From Epiperipatus broadwayi (Eukaryota; Onychophora; Udeonychophora; Euonychophora; Peripatidae), in contig JAQFVV010012506.1 in NCBI GenBank assembly GCA_028023455.1, positions 3,836,714 to 3,900,713 on the forward strand: a DNA stretch of 64,000 nucleotides, given 5' to 3'. The first letter of the stretch is position 1. Each line of letters opens with the position of its first letter. Both the position numbers and the translations under genes were made by a program. The notes below the pieces were generated by a model that searched no databases, was not told the DNA's origin, and saw only the letters and a program-made list of their open reading frames with translations. Shown here one piece after another: positions 34,650 to 46,830 of the stretch.

Positions 34650-34657
34650 AAAAAATG
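34650..34657. repeat. Left 8-bp TSD of the modular TIR element
   Basis: AAAAAATG, identical to 37187-37194. Confidence 0.75.
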
Positions 34658-34674
34658 GGTACTTGTGTATAATT

Positions 34675-34856
34675 CAACCGATGACATATTACCCTGAAGG
34701 CATATCAGTCTAATCTTGCGATTTTTAAGATAACATCTCCAAGTGATTTGCAGACACATGTAATCGCTAAAATGTGTCCGCAGATCATGTGAACACGGTA
34801 CGTTAAAAAACGCAACATTAGACCGATATGCCTTCAGGGTAATACGTCATTGGTTG
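34675..34856. repeat. Left-end palindrome of the modular element
   Basis: The 46-base arms at 34675-34720 and 34811-34856 are inverted repeats with about five mismatches, containing ATTACCCTGAAGGCATATC and its complement GATATGCCTTCAGGGTAAT. By itself the block looks like a 182-bp hairpin MITE whose ends overlap the outer TIR. Confidence 0.75.
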
Positions 34857-35111
34857 ATCACGTGGTAAAAAACAAAAAAACATGGCAAAAATATAAAAAT
34901 TTTAAAAATAAGTTAAACATAAAAAAAAGAAAAAAATGTGACGCAGGTCACGTGATAAAAAACAAAAAAAAAAGGGGGGGCAAAAATCTGATGCAGGTCA
35001 GGCAAATAGTAAAAAAAAAAAAAAAAAATGTACATGCATGTGTCAAAATAATTTAGAAAAACTATATTCTAATTTATAAAACCACCCTATATTATGCTCA
35101 ATTATAAATAA

Positions 35112-35211
35112 CAGCGCGTAGCGCTGGAGTTGGTGGGGGGGGCCTCTGTGTTTTTGACAAGCCGTTAGGCTTGGCGTACACCTATACTTTGTATTACTCT
35201 CATAGCTGTAA
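35112..35211. repeat. GC-rich module, copy 1
   Basis: The palindromic CAGCGCGTAGCGCTGG is followed by a G run, GGCCTCTG, an inverted repeat around AGCCGTTAGGCTTGGCGTAC and TGTATTACTCTCATAGCTGT. It is preceded by CTGATGCAGGTCAGGCAAAT and an A run. Copy 2 is at 35861-35965. Confidence 0.75.
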
Positions 35212-35479
35212 TTTTTATAATTGCCCATGAATTTACGAAAAATAATTTTCTGTATGATATAATTCAGAAATTAAAAATTGCCGATGAATTTACGAAAAAT
35301 AATTTTCTGTATGTTACAATTCAGAAATTAAAAATTAAATTAAAACGTAATTCAATTGTAAAAATATTAACAAAAATTTTTTGTAAATTTTACATAAACA
35401 GCTAAATTAAAAAGACGCGATTTAATGCAAATCTGGTATTAATGGCGTCGCACCCTGTAATTTTTATAATTACCGATGA

Positions 35480-36930
35480 ATTTACGAAAAATAATTTGAG
35501 AATTGTAGAAATATTAACAAAAAGTTTTTATAATTGATGATGAATTTACGAAAAATAATTTGAGAATTGTAGAAATATTAACAAAAAGATTTTGTAAATT
35601 TAAAATAAACAGATAAATAAAAAACAGTTTACCTGAATAAATTACGAAAAATAATTTTCTGTATGATACAATTCAGAAATTAAAAATGAAATTAAAACAT
35701 AATTCAATTGTAGACTGATAATACGTCATCGGTTGAATTATCCAGGTCACATACTAAAAAATATTCAAAATGAAAAATATCTGATGCAGGTCAGGCAAAT
35801 ACTAAAAAAAAAAATGTACATGCATGCGTCAAAATATTATTCTCAATTTTAAAATACAGCAGCGCGTAGCGCTGGAATTGGCGGGGGGCCTCTGGATGTT
35901 TTTGTCGGGCCGCAGGCCCAGCGTACACGTATATCAGACATTGTATTACTCTCATAGCTGTATGATATAATTCAGAAATTAAAAATAAAATTAAAATGTA
36001 ATTCAATGTAAGTTTGAGAATTGTAGAAATATTAACAAATATTTTTTGTAAATAAGTTTGAGAATTGTAGAAATATTAACAAAAACTTTTTGTAAATTTT
36101 AAATAAACACCTAAATAAAAAAGACGCGATCTAATGCAAATCTGGTATTAATGGCGCCGCACTTTTACATGCATTTGGTAATTTTAAAAATGTACTGCAT
36201 ATTGCAAAATTGATTTAAAAAATTATTTCAAATTATTTATACATTAAAAACGTAATGTAGAAATATTAACAAAAAGTACTTTACCCGAATTAATGCGAAT
36301 CTGGCATTAATGGCGTCCTTGTTATCACATGCATTCGGTAATGTATATTCCAAATTTGTTTTAAAAAATTATTGAAAATTATTCACACATTAAACGTAAT
36401 TCAATGTAAGTTTGAGAATTGTAGAAGTATTAACAAATATTTTTTGTAAATAAGTTTGAGAATTGTAGAAATATTAACAAAAATTTTTTGTAAATTTTAA
36501 ATAAATACCTAAATAAAAAAGATGCAATCTAATGCAAATCTGGTATTAATGGCATCCAGAAAATGCCGCACTTTTACATGCATTTGGTAATTTTTAAAAC
36601 GTACTGCATATTGCAAAATTGATTTAAAAAATTATTTCAAATTATTTACACATTAAAAACGTAATGTAGAAATATTAACAAAAAGTTTTTGTAAATTTAA
36701 AATAAACAGATAAATAAAAAACACTTTACCGGAGAATAAATTATTTACACATTAAACGTAATTCAATGTAAGTTTCAGAATTGTAGAAATATTAACAAAA
36801 ACTTTTTGTAAATTTAAAATAAACAGATAAATAAAAAACACTTTACCGGAGAAGTTTGAGAATTGTAGAAATATTAACAAAAATTTTTGTAAATTTAAAA
36901 TAAACAGATAAATAAAACACTTTACCCGAA
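35480..36930. repeat. Tandem short repeats inside the modular element
   Basis: About ten occurrences of GAATTGTAGAAATATTAACA or close variants, near 35490, 35561, 36015, 36061, 36258, 36415, 36460, 36666, 36779 and 36858, each usually followed by TTTTTGTAAATTT, AAATAAACAGATAAATAAAA and often CACTTTACC. A longer module with AATGCAAATCTGGTATTAAT and GCATTTGGTAAT recurs three to four times. Confidence 0.75.
35861..35965. repeat. GC-rich module, copy 2
   Basis: CAGCGCGTAGCGCTGGAATT, a G run, GGGCCGCAGGCCCAGCGTAC and TTGTATTACTCTCATAGCTG, the same order as copy 1. Sites that differ often preserve the hairpin pairing (AGCC/GGCT in copy 1, GGGCC/GGCCC in copy 2). Confidence 0.75.
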
Positions 36931-37186
36931 TTAACAGCTCAAAAAAGTAACTGTGATGCCGTGGATAGCAAAATCGCAATAGACAGAAAAATCAAAAAAT
37001 TTCCCAAACCTCTCTACAAATTTTAAATCTCGCGGGTAAAAAAAAAAAAAAATTGACTCTCTGATGGATTAATCACCCCAGTCACTTGGTTACCATGACA
37101 ACATTGCCATGCAAAAAACGTCGATGTCTACTGGAAGGGAAATCGGTAAGTCAAAAATGTCATCAGTTGAATTATTCACAAGTACC

Positions 37187-37194
37187 AAAAAATG
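37187..37194. repeat. Right 8-bp TSD of the modular TIR element
   Basis: AAAAAATG, the partner of 34650-34657. Confidence 0.75.
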
Positions 37195-40100
37195 AGATCG
37201 CAATCAAAACAATTCATTATCATTAGAAAGATTATTTTCAGTTTATAAAATCAATAAAATCTTTGTTATTTATTTTAAAAATCTAAAAAAATATTTATTT
37301 CTATTAATATCTAACAAAATATGTTTTAAACGTTTAAATTTTTTTAATATTTATTGTGATATTTTTATACATATGTATAAAGCTATTATTATTATTTACT
37401 CATTAGTATAAGTAGGTTATTTACATAGAAGCTAAGATTCTAAATACAGCTTCAGGCCATATTCACATTAGCTGCTAATATAACATTATATTTTTAAAAA
37501 AAAAGTATTTCAAGTCAAAAATAATAATTTAAATTTCTTGATATCTAATAAATATAGTGAAATATGAAAGATATTAAAAAGAAATATGAATTGCATAACT
37601 TCAAAATCACATTAAAATAATTGGCATAAAACGAGACCCAAATGTATCTTGTAATTTTATAAAAGTATTCAAAAAATTAAGTTTTCAAATAATTTATCCC
37701 ATTCAAGTATTTGATCATAGTGCTTCTAGTGATTAAATTGCTTGCCAATAAAATGTTCATTAAAATCAAAATAGTAAACATTGGAGTAAATTAATTAAAA
37801 AATAATAATAATAAAATACTAGAAGAGTATTTGAACACAAGATTTAAACAAATATATATTAATGAATGCAAAAATTATTAGTAATAGAAAATAACAGTAT
37901 CTTTATGTTTGTCTCATCCATACATAAGAATATGAATTTTTATTTCTTTTTTTTAATAAGTGTTTTTTATTTGCATTCTTTGTGACTTTTTATTTATATA
38001 TTGTCCTGTGTTATTGTTTTTTTTTTTGACTCATGAAGACTTAAAATTATTTATCCAACCTTCAAAGAAAAAGTTTGCCAATTCTTGGTTTATGCAAACA
38101 TATTAACACAATATATATTATAACAGGATGGGTAATTTTGGGGTGTGAAATAGTATGAATGACATCTTCCCCAAAACACATAATTTAAGATAATATAGAA
38201 GTAAATATATAAGTAATGTTATATAATATAATGGCATGAGAGATCAGCCCAGTTGCTAAGAGTATAATTAATCGTAAATTCACCAGCATTATAAATAAGT
38301 ATAAAAAAGCCATTAATCATCACGAATGAACTCAACAGTCAATCTTATGACTGAATTTGAAATGGGTTTACTGTAGACCAACCCAACTATTTACCATTTG
38401 TCAGCTTGTGGCAATTATTTAACTATTAATTTGAATGCACCAACTTAAGTGCTAATCTGTAGAATATACAACCTTAAAAATCATAATGCTGGAGTATTAA
38501 AACATGCATCAATGTTCTGACCCCTTAGTACCATTAATGTACTGGCCAATTATAAACTTAAATTCTGATAGAGACTAAACTAAAAGAAAATGTAGTGCAT
38601 GGGCTTTAAAGAATATTATCTTTGCACCAACTGGTATGATGATGATGATCATCATGAAAATATCATCATCACTGGATGCCCATAAATATTAATATACTTC
38701 CCCTTCCATATATCAGACAATTATGCTCAAATCTAGCTCAGAGATCATAAGATCTATGACTTATTGTGATCAAGAGATGATGCAACATATAATATTCTAA
38801 AAACTATTTAGAATCAAATGCACTGAAATAATTTAACAATTGAACACAAGTTTATTAATAACAATTTTAAAAAAATGAAGTCAAGGTCTCTAGAATAAGG
38901 CTATTCACATAGAAATTAAGCCTTCTGATTTTGATTAATATACAGTAAAAATTTACCACATTGTGATTTACATGATTAATATATAAAATTCAAGTTATTA
39001 TACTGTGGTTTACATATATGTTCCAATAGGTTTACTTAAAATCCAGTCAGCACACATACATGTGGCTTATTAATTCCTGAACATATTTGAATTGTCATAA
39101 AATAATAAAATAAATGATTAAAATTTACATATAAGTATCTACCTGAAACACATTAGTATTTGCACATAGATATGCAATACAATTGATTTATATTTTAATC
39201 ATCATATAAAATATAATAAATGATTAAAATTTAAAGTTATCACATTTTAGTGATATATATAATATCTTATACTACTTTTACATAATATATATATATCAGT
39301 GCACAGGCATATGATATATTATAAATGAATATATTTGAATTGTCATTTAATAATAAAAAGAAAACTGATTAATTTTTACATAAATGTGTCTACCTGACAT
39401 GCATTGATTTACTATGCACATAGACATGCAGTACAACCTATTAATCTATTTGAATTTGTCAAAATAATAAAATTATTAACATTTTCATAATTAATTCCAT
39501 GTTGAATATATATAAGTATCATACATATATGTTGTATACATAAAAAAAGTAATATGAATCAGTTATCAAATTCTCTCTGTACTGATAACAGTTTTCTTTT
39601 TAAAAAGAAAATAGTCAATTTTTGACACATCAATTCTTGATTGTTGATTGATTAATTATAAACTTCCTTAAACTTAGATTTCAAATGATTCATTTCTTTT
39701 TATACTTTAATCTAAAAAGATTTTTGAAATTCTTTTTTTTACTTTTTTCAAAATAAAATTTAAAATAATATCATTATCTCTCTATATATATATTACTAAC
39801 AGAGGTAGCTCTTGATTATAACATTTAAAATTTTAAAATATAGTTTTAAAAAATGTCATTTTTATTAAAGAAATTATTTTAAAATATCAGTCTTGATATA
39901 TCTATAAATACATTTATTTGTTCTCTACATATAGATACATCAGCATATGTATAATTATTTCTTCAACAAGAGGTTTTCCTGGTAAGTTGGTCTTGATGAG
40001 ATTGATTTATATCCACATTGAAAACAAATTCAGGTAACTGTAGTGATCCTCTTTCTGTCCAGAATTTGATAGACTTCAGGCTAGCAAGCTGTTTTCTAGA

Positions 40101-42214
40101 ACACATTCATAGCTATGAAACACAAAGAAGTTGATCCTTTTTTCCATGTGAATTCAAACTCCACCACCATGAACTATAGAGCAGCTTTTTCTGTCCTGAT
40201 CTGGACTACTCTGCTGGGCAACTAACTGCTGCCACTGCCACTACCAACTCTTACAACAAACTACAACAAAAATCTATCCAGCTGGAGTGACAAAACACAC
40301 TAATTAAAAACTATTCTTAATTATAAACTGTTTTTCTTATCTCTCTTGATTGAAAAAAAGTTGATTTCAATTCACTTTAATTCTTTGTAATTTCATCAAA
40401 GTATGATCTACAAAGTTTTCAAAATATATAGTAAAATGTATACAAGCATTAATTAAAAGATTTCAAGGATAGATAATAGAAATGATTACAATTATCAGTA
40501 GACATTTATAAAACATGCTTATTTTTTAATTTCAAAATGTCAGAATTCAATAAAAATATTTACTAGACCTTTTTAACTATTTATTTCATAATGAAATTTT
40601 ATTTTAAATTCAGAATTATTTACTCCCTGAGTATTTTTGCAGAAATATAGAAAATATCTACAAAATTTTTGTCTGTGTTTATTTCTACTTTTCCTTTCAA
40701 CTTTATGTATACTTGTGCACACACACTATGTTGTGCCATGTAACACACTTGTTACAATATATATTGTAAATTTCCCTTCCGATTCTTCCAAAACACCTCT
40801 ATACATTACCCTGCCCTCTTTATTGTACACCTTCTATACTAGCTCAATAATAAACCATCAAGTTATGGGGCTTGAAACTTGCTAAATATTATAACATAAG
40901 ATAGACTTTAGGGATGATTACAAGAGAATAGTTTTAACATTGAGACATATATAAAATACACTCCACAATGGCATTGGTATTATGAAAACTCTCCTACTAC
41001 TATCCTATTATAATCATTAGGAAAGCTTCCACAATAAGCTTTGACTAATATAATATTTAATTTAAATGAAGATTTAAACTATTTGTCTATACTTTAAGAA
41101 TCCCAAAATAAAACATTAACCAAATTACATTAACTTAAAATAATTGGTGCTATCCTATGGTTATCTCATGGATCATAAGTATTTTATTCTAAAATCCAAT
41201 ATAACAATTAGATTGAAAAAATGGAATCAGGATCCAACCATTTAAACTTATTTACTATTACAAACCTTGATTAACTTCCTATTGGAAACTTAATCTAACT
41301 ATAATAATAAGACATGGAAATTAACACTCATTATCTACTCATTACCTTCCCTTAAATAATTTAATCTACTTTTCCTAACATTTATTCTCATACTTTTGTT
41401 CAACAATTACTCTAGAATACTTATTTTCTTATAATCAAAGTTTCATCACACCATTATTATCTACCATGTCTAATTCAATGAAATACAGATCTTAATTAGT
41501 TAGCATTCACCCACTATAATTAACTCCTTCAGAATTACAAACCTTAAAATGTATTTGGTTAATAACTTGTACTCTGAAATTACATAATACTTTTAAATTA
41601 TGATATGATATATATTTCAACTTAAATTACAAAATTAGAATGTGTCTCACAAACATATTACTAATTTCTATTATCTGTTCTCCATTTTGTAATATTTAAT
41701 AATATTTTTCATATGGCTCTTTAAAATTCTTTTCCATCTAATAAAAATATGAAGTACCATAAGCTTTCTTTAATATAGTTATAATTTAAAGCAATTGATA
41801 GTTAATGTATTAATTATAAACTCTTAAGCATAGCTTCTTAAATGAGGCATGTAATCATAATTTGGTATGTATAATTTTATGTAGATAATGTGCTTTATTG
41901 ATATGACCTTGTGATGAAAATGACTCTCAGATTCATCAAAATTACTATAATAAAGTTTAAATCAAAATATTCATTTATTTACAACACTAAGAATAAATAA
42001 GAAACAATTATACATATTAACAATAAAAAAAGCATTAAACTGTTTTACATTGACAGCAAATTATTTACATTCTTTACAAGTATACAATGGATATTATATA
42101 AAATCAACCCCTCCCAAGGTTAGTATCTACTTCTTTTTAAAAGTACAAGTTTATTATTTTATTATCATGTATGCTTTCATATTGATCTGTCGTCTTTGCA
42201 TTGTTCATGAGTTA
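37195..42214. other. Long AT-rich spacer
   Basis: No coding exon, RNA gene or element that I can support in 5 kb. A GATGATGATCATCATGA palindrome lies near 38640. The block 39960-40290 is somewhat less AT-rich but has no open frame. Confidence 0.35.
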
Positions 42215-42222
42215 TCTGGTGG
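42215..42222. repeat. Left 8-bp TSD of Merlin-like element
   Basis: TCTGGTGG; the partner at 43516-43523 is TTTGGTGG. Confidence 0.7.
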
Positions 42223-42760
42223 GGTATTAATCCTTTAACCATGCACACCAATTGATGGCATTGTTTCTTTGCAAAATCATATAAAATGTAACATCACTGG
42301 GCCGGCTTTAATTTTACTAGGTGTTTTAATTGTTCTTTGTCTTTTTTTTTATATAGTTAATTTTTTGACAAACTTGTTTGTTTTTTTTAATAAACATTGT
42401 CAAACTTTTTTTTTTTAATAATACAGACACACACATAGAATGTAATATTACAGAGCAGGCTTTAATTTGATTAGGTATTTTAATTGTTTTTTGTCTTTTT
42501 TTTTTTGATGTTGTTACAGTTATTTTTTGGTCAACTTTTTTTTAAATATATATAATCCAGTCATGCACACATATATAAATAGAAAAAGAGCAATAAAACT
42601 GTTTTGCTCTTTGAAAATTGTTTTTCTTTTTAATTAATCAAAAGATGAAATAAACTATTTTTGTCTTTAGGGTATTTTACCTTTTTAAATTATTATTTGA
42701 TATGAATCCTTTAGCCATTATACGAAACACACACACATATCTAAACAGCAATGAAAAGTG
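42223..42760. repeat. Tandem copies of the terminal module
   Basis: Two 120-150-base units share GGCTTTAATTTNATTAGGT, GTTTTAATTGTT and a CTTTGTC T-run (about 42300-42350 and 42450-42500). Fragments of the terminal motif recur near 42552 (AATCCAGTCATGCACACA) and 42706 (AATCCTTTAGCCATTATACG). The left arm of the element is thus built of duplicated subterminal modules. Confidence 0.55.
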
Positions 42761-42879
42761 TTTTTTTTTTTTTTATTAATCAAAATATGAAACAACTTTC
42801 AAGTGAAATTGGAACAACAATAAAAAAACCAACAAAAAAAACATTTTCACAAGGTTCTAAAGAAGCTGTTGTGGATTGT

Positions 42880-43083
42880 ATCTCACAGACATATCTGAGA
42901 AGATGGCCAGGAAAATGTCTTCCTCCTTATGCAGATGACATCAAATAAATTCTGGCAGGTAATTGTCCAGAAATTTTCTGGCTCATTTATTAGAACATTT
43001 TTCACTTGCAGAAACACTACAGCATCTAATTCTGTTGACGGCAAATCTTTCAAGCAGACTATTTGTTTGCTAAAATGTGCCAT
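42880..43083 (-). pseudogene. Deletion relic of an ISXO2-like (Merlin) transposase
   Basis: The ATG at 43083 opens a frame with LKDLPSTELDAVVFLQ, resembling the N-terminal start of ISXO2-like transposases. A few codons on, a second frame reads ARKFLDNYLPEF and then CHLHKEEDIFLAIFSDMS, the C-terminal YLAEFMW-type end of the same family. A TGA stands where the family has tryptophan. The zinc-binding and DDE-type catalytic middle is missing, so a deletion joined the two ends. The same C-terminal segment exists at 46617-46720. Confidence 0.7.
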
Positions 43084-43515
43084 TTTGTTTGTTTTGACAA
43101 GATGTTACTTGATGCATGACCTCCTCAGAATTTGGTTCGTTCCTACATTCAGACTACTTTTGTCACCTTCAAATTTGTCTCCAGGATGAAGTTAACATTG
43201 TGACAATTTCATCTTAGTCAAATTGCGTGATTTCCATTTACCAAAAAAAAAAAAAAAAAACATTTCAAAGTAAAAACTTTAAAACACTTGAAATACATAC
43301 ACCCTCACATAAGACAGAAAAAAAGGTTATGTGTGAGAATTTGCATAAAGTGATTCACGAAGCACAAAGCAGGTCATAATATTTATGTGCAATGTCTAAT
43401 ACAACATACAGGATGTATTAGACATAAAATATGTCCTGTGGCTGCTTAAATGGCATTTTTATATTATTTTACACAAATAATGCCATCAAGCATGCATGGC
43501 TAAAGGATTAATACC

Positions 43516-43523
43516 TTTGGTGG
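43516..43523. repeat. Right 8-bp TSD of Merlin-like element
   Basis: TTTGGTGG, one mismatch from the left copy at 42215-42222. Confidence 0.7.
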
Positions 43524-43529
43524 CTATCT

Positions 43530-46500
43530 TTTTAGTCTTTTCCCTTACTACCTGATATTTATAGTTCTCATTATCATCCCAAAATTGTACCATTTAAATC
43601 GTATTTCATATTACCAAACTTGACATAAAATATTAACTATTATTTAATCAACAATACCATTGTTGTTGTGGTAATAAAAAATATATAAAACAATATTCAT
43701 AATGTAATTAAAATGAATACTAAGCTAAGAAATTTTTCCATATCATACAATTCATTTATGCCTCCATTCTTTCTATCACTTATATTTTATAGTGGTCTTT
43801 CATCTCAGTTATTTTTACTCATCTAGTAATTTATTCAAATTACTATTCAAACATAAAATATTTGTTCTGTACATGGTTTTATCTTGAAGTAAATCTATCA
43901 AGATTTAGGAAAAATTATAAAATCCTTTATATATTTCATCTGCCTTTGATACCTCTTATATTATTATTTACCTAAAAATTTATCGATGAGAAACTGATTT
44001 TATTAAATACTCTATTCAATAATATATCCTAATAAAAAGGATGGAGGTTTCTTTTAAACATGAAGTGTCATATTTTGGCAGACAGTCATTTTCTTAATGA
44101 TTCAACCCCCACTTTACACTGACTTCTTTCCTGAGCATTTATGGTATATATTATCCTCATTTCTTTGTAGAAAACCCTCCCACCTCTTTCCAATAAATAT
44201 ATGGGTATGACACAGATTACTCCCACTTAATTATTCCTTAATTCTTCAGGATGATATTTTATTCTATCCTGGAATTTTAACTCATCTTCTTTGATTGTGT
44301 ATTTGGTATCTTATTACTCTACTAATTTTAGACTAACAACTTAATGTAATTTTCCACATGTGATAAATTTCTATACATATCTATGATCATGTTACATAAC
44401 AAATAATCTATTTCAATTATTATTATCAATAGGATACTTTTTTTTCTTTATAACAAATGAAATCATGATATTGTTTTACATGAACATTCATTTTTTCTTA
44501 TTTTCATAAATACATTATATTTTAAAATAAGTTTGTCATTCCTTTCCGATAATCCTATTATACTTAATTTCTTAAAGTATATACTAGTCAAAATATACAG
44601 TTAACATTATATCCCCCCCCCACACACACACACATTATAATTCATGATTAGTCTCTTCCTATATTTAAACATACTTTTAACATTATATATCAAATTGCAA
44701 CCAACATTCTTTTAATTGTCACTACGACAAATACTTTGCATTTATATTTTATTTTAAACAAAAATATTAGTGATAAATTTAAAATTAAAATCTTAAATTT
44801 TTTTTCAAACCCACTTCCAGTTTCTAATTTAATATTACCATGGTTAATCTTTAAATGTGTACCATTCTTTACATATTGAGTTACTTCTTCTATCTTCTCT
44901 CTATTAAAAGATGGGTACAGTTAAACAAAACATCAAACAACAAGCATAAATGACAGGACAAAATTTTAAATTGGATGCATCCTTCCTAGCTAGTTTTAAA
45001 GTTGTATTGCATATAATCCTGATCTTCAAAATTCACTACGAAACGTTTGATGAATATTCTAAATAAATCTCCACTCTGCACAAACTTTTAAACATGTTCA
45101 AATAAGTCATCAATAAGTTTATTTTCTGATTTCTTTCCTTTTATGTTATTTATTAGTCTTGTAAAAAAAATTAAACACATATTGGATAATTCAGTTAAAT
45201 TTCTTGCTTGTAGTACATTTTAATCTGTTATCTTTGCTCCTTTACTATTAAAAGTTACATAGATTTTTTTTCTAAATATAAGTTTAAAACTTTCTTAAGA
45301 ATTTTGCAAAAAAAAAATATTTTTTACAAATCAGAAGATTACTTTTTTTTTGATACCTCCCTCACGACTAATTAACTATTTTTGATGTTCTATAAAATAT
45401 TTTATCAACTTTACAAATTTAGTTCTAGGCATTTTAAATCTCTTTTTCACATTTAATCTATGATCAATAAAAATGCTTAACTTAAAATAGATAAATGAAT
45501 ACCTTCTTACATGATCACAGTTACATTTCATTTTGAAGCAATATAGTTGTTTTTCCTTTATCATGGTTATCCCTGGCAACATTAAAATAACTTTGATTTT
45601 TCAAACTCCTTTGGGTATTATTCTGGCTATCTGTGGCTGATCAAGATATGCACTCCTGTCACAATGAAGATCAGTTAAATTACTCCATGGTGTTTAGAAT
45701 TACTTTTAAAATATTTTCTATCCTTAATCTGCTTTTTAAAAATGTTTTTTTACTACTTCAGACTTTAAATATTTTAACCTTTTTTTTAAAAATTCCTTTT
45801 ACAGAGAAATGAATTGAGACTCCTCTCTGCTTTATAATTTTTCTTTAATCTTTCCACTTCAATCATCTGCCGTTATTTTTTTTTAAAAAACCCTGGGATA
45901 AAGTAACATTATAAAATTACTTGCTTGATTCTGATCGGTCAATTTCCCAAACCAACTTTTACAACTTTTTAACTTAAAGATTTTTTTCCTATTTGAAATA
46001 GTATTGAACTAAAAAAAAAAATTATAAATGAAATTAATTTAAATCATTACTTGAAAACTAAAGTTCTGACTCCAATTACATCTTTAATATGTGATATTAT
46101 TAATAGGATTTAAATACAGAGATATTATGATTACGATAATTTTAAAATAAATTATTATCATGCAATAAATAATTGTTCCTTCTTTCATCAACTACAATTT
46201 TAGATCTTTAGCTTTCAAAGGAACATTGCATGAAAATAAATTAAAGTCAACTTTATAAATAATGATATTTAATTGAGATTGACATCTATTGTATTAAGAT
46301 TATCAGCAATGATTTGAATAAATACATTTTTTTGTTGTTTTATACAAAAACCATTTATTGCAATGAAAACAATTTATTGTAAAACTAGAATAAAACAATA
46401 AATTGAATAAATACATTTTTTTTTGTTTTGTTTTCAACAACAAAAAAAACATTTATTGTAAACAAGAACATGCAAAAACAAATGTAATTTATTCAGTGAT

Positions 46501-46600
46501 TTCTTTTCTTTAAGATCTAATCAAAATGGGATTACATTAAGTTCATTGGCTTCAATGACAACTTTGAAAATAAGTACATGAAAAATACAAACTGGACCAA
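43530..46600. other. AT-rich spacer
   Basis: It contains a C run plus (CA)n microsatellite at 44613-44634. The AT-rich block 46320-46470 has repeated ATTTATTG motifs in both orientations. No gene is supported. Confidence 0.35.
44613..44634. repeat. Poly-C and (CA)n microsatellite
   Basis: A C run passes directly into CA dinucleotides. Confidence 0.9.
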
Positions 46601-46616
46601 AACTGCATTTCACTGA

Positions 46617-46830
46617 CACACAAGACTAAGCTCTGATAAGATAGCCCAGAAAAGGTTTTCTCCCTTCTGCACATGTCACCACATGAACTCAGCCAGATAG
46701 GTGTCCAGAAATTGTCTGGCTGTGCTGTTTCTTATTGTGCCATTTCAACAAGCTCCAAAGCCGCATGACGTTCTGTATGTGGTCACCTGTGGTAGGGTCA
46801 ACAAAGTTGTAATTAGATCTGGAAGTAGAG
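46617..46830 (-). pseudogene. ISXO2-like transposase relic, catalytic C-terminal half
   Basis: The minus strand reads NFVDPTTGDHIQNVMRLWSL, then LKWHNKKQHS; one base later in the neighbouring frame it reads ARQFLDTYLAEFMW and then a region ending in an AILSEL-type tail. This is the signature of the ISXO2-like (IS1595/Merlin) transposase domain: FVDP.TG.HTQ.IE..W...K, followed by the YLAEFMWR-type end. The E expected after the HTQ motif appears as M, and there is a frameshift, so the copy is dead. Sequence further upstream (to about 47000) may belong to it but is too decayed to read. The plus-strand frame at 46701-47081 is a shadow. Confidence 0.75.

Larger units (their letters stand above)
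34658..37186. mobile_element. Modular non-autonomous DNA transposon, 2529 bp, unassigned superfamily
   Basis: The ends are inverted repeats of 30 bases with two mismatches, beginning GGTACTTGTG and continuing ATAATTCAAC and GATGACAT. They are flanked by the exact 8-bp duplication AAAAAATG. Inside are an end hairpin (34675-34856), a second internal copy of the terminal motif (35719-35741), two copies of a GC-rich module (35112-35211 and 35861-35965) and about ten copies of a short GTAGAAATATTAACAAAAA unit. There is no transposase frame. The GG start and 8-bp TSD fit Merlin-like elements, and some hAT or other superfamilies also give 8 bp, so the class is open. Confidence 0.75.
42223..43515 (-). 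mobile_element. Internally deleted Merlin/ISXO2-type transposon, 1293 bp
   Basis: The ends are long inverted repeats starting GGTATTAATCCTTTA, then CCATGCA and TTGATGGCATT, recognisable for about 60 bases, with 8-bp flanking repeats that differ at one position. Inside, the minus strand carries remnants of both the N-terminal start and the C-terminal end of an ISXO2-like transposase (42880-43083). Merlin transposases belong to the IS1016/ISXO2 lineage, with TIRs starting GG and TSDs of 8-9 bp, so termini and coding relics agree. The catalytic middle is deleted. Confidence 0.8.

Noticed and set aside
36752-36979. Minus-strand frame in the modular element as a protein
   Set aside because: It translates the short tandem repeats; the repeated peptide merely mirrors the DNA repeat.
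38230-38330. tRNA-like sequence (AGCCCAGTTGCTAAGAG)
   Set aside because: Only an A-box-like motif; no B box at the right distance.
42929-43189. 86-residue plus-strand frame as a gene
   Set aside because: It overlaps the minus-strand transposase relic inside the Merlin-like element.
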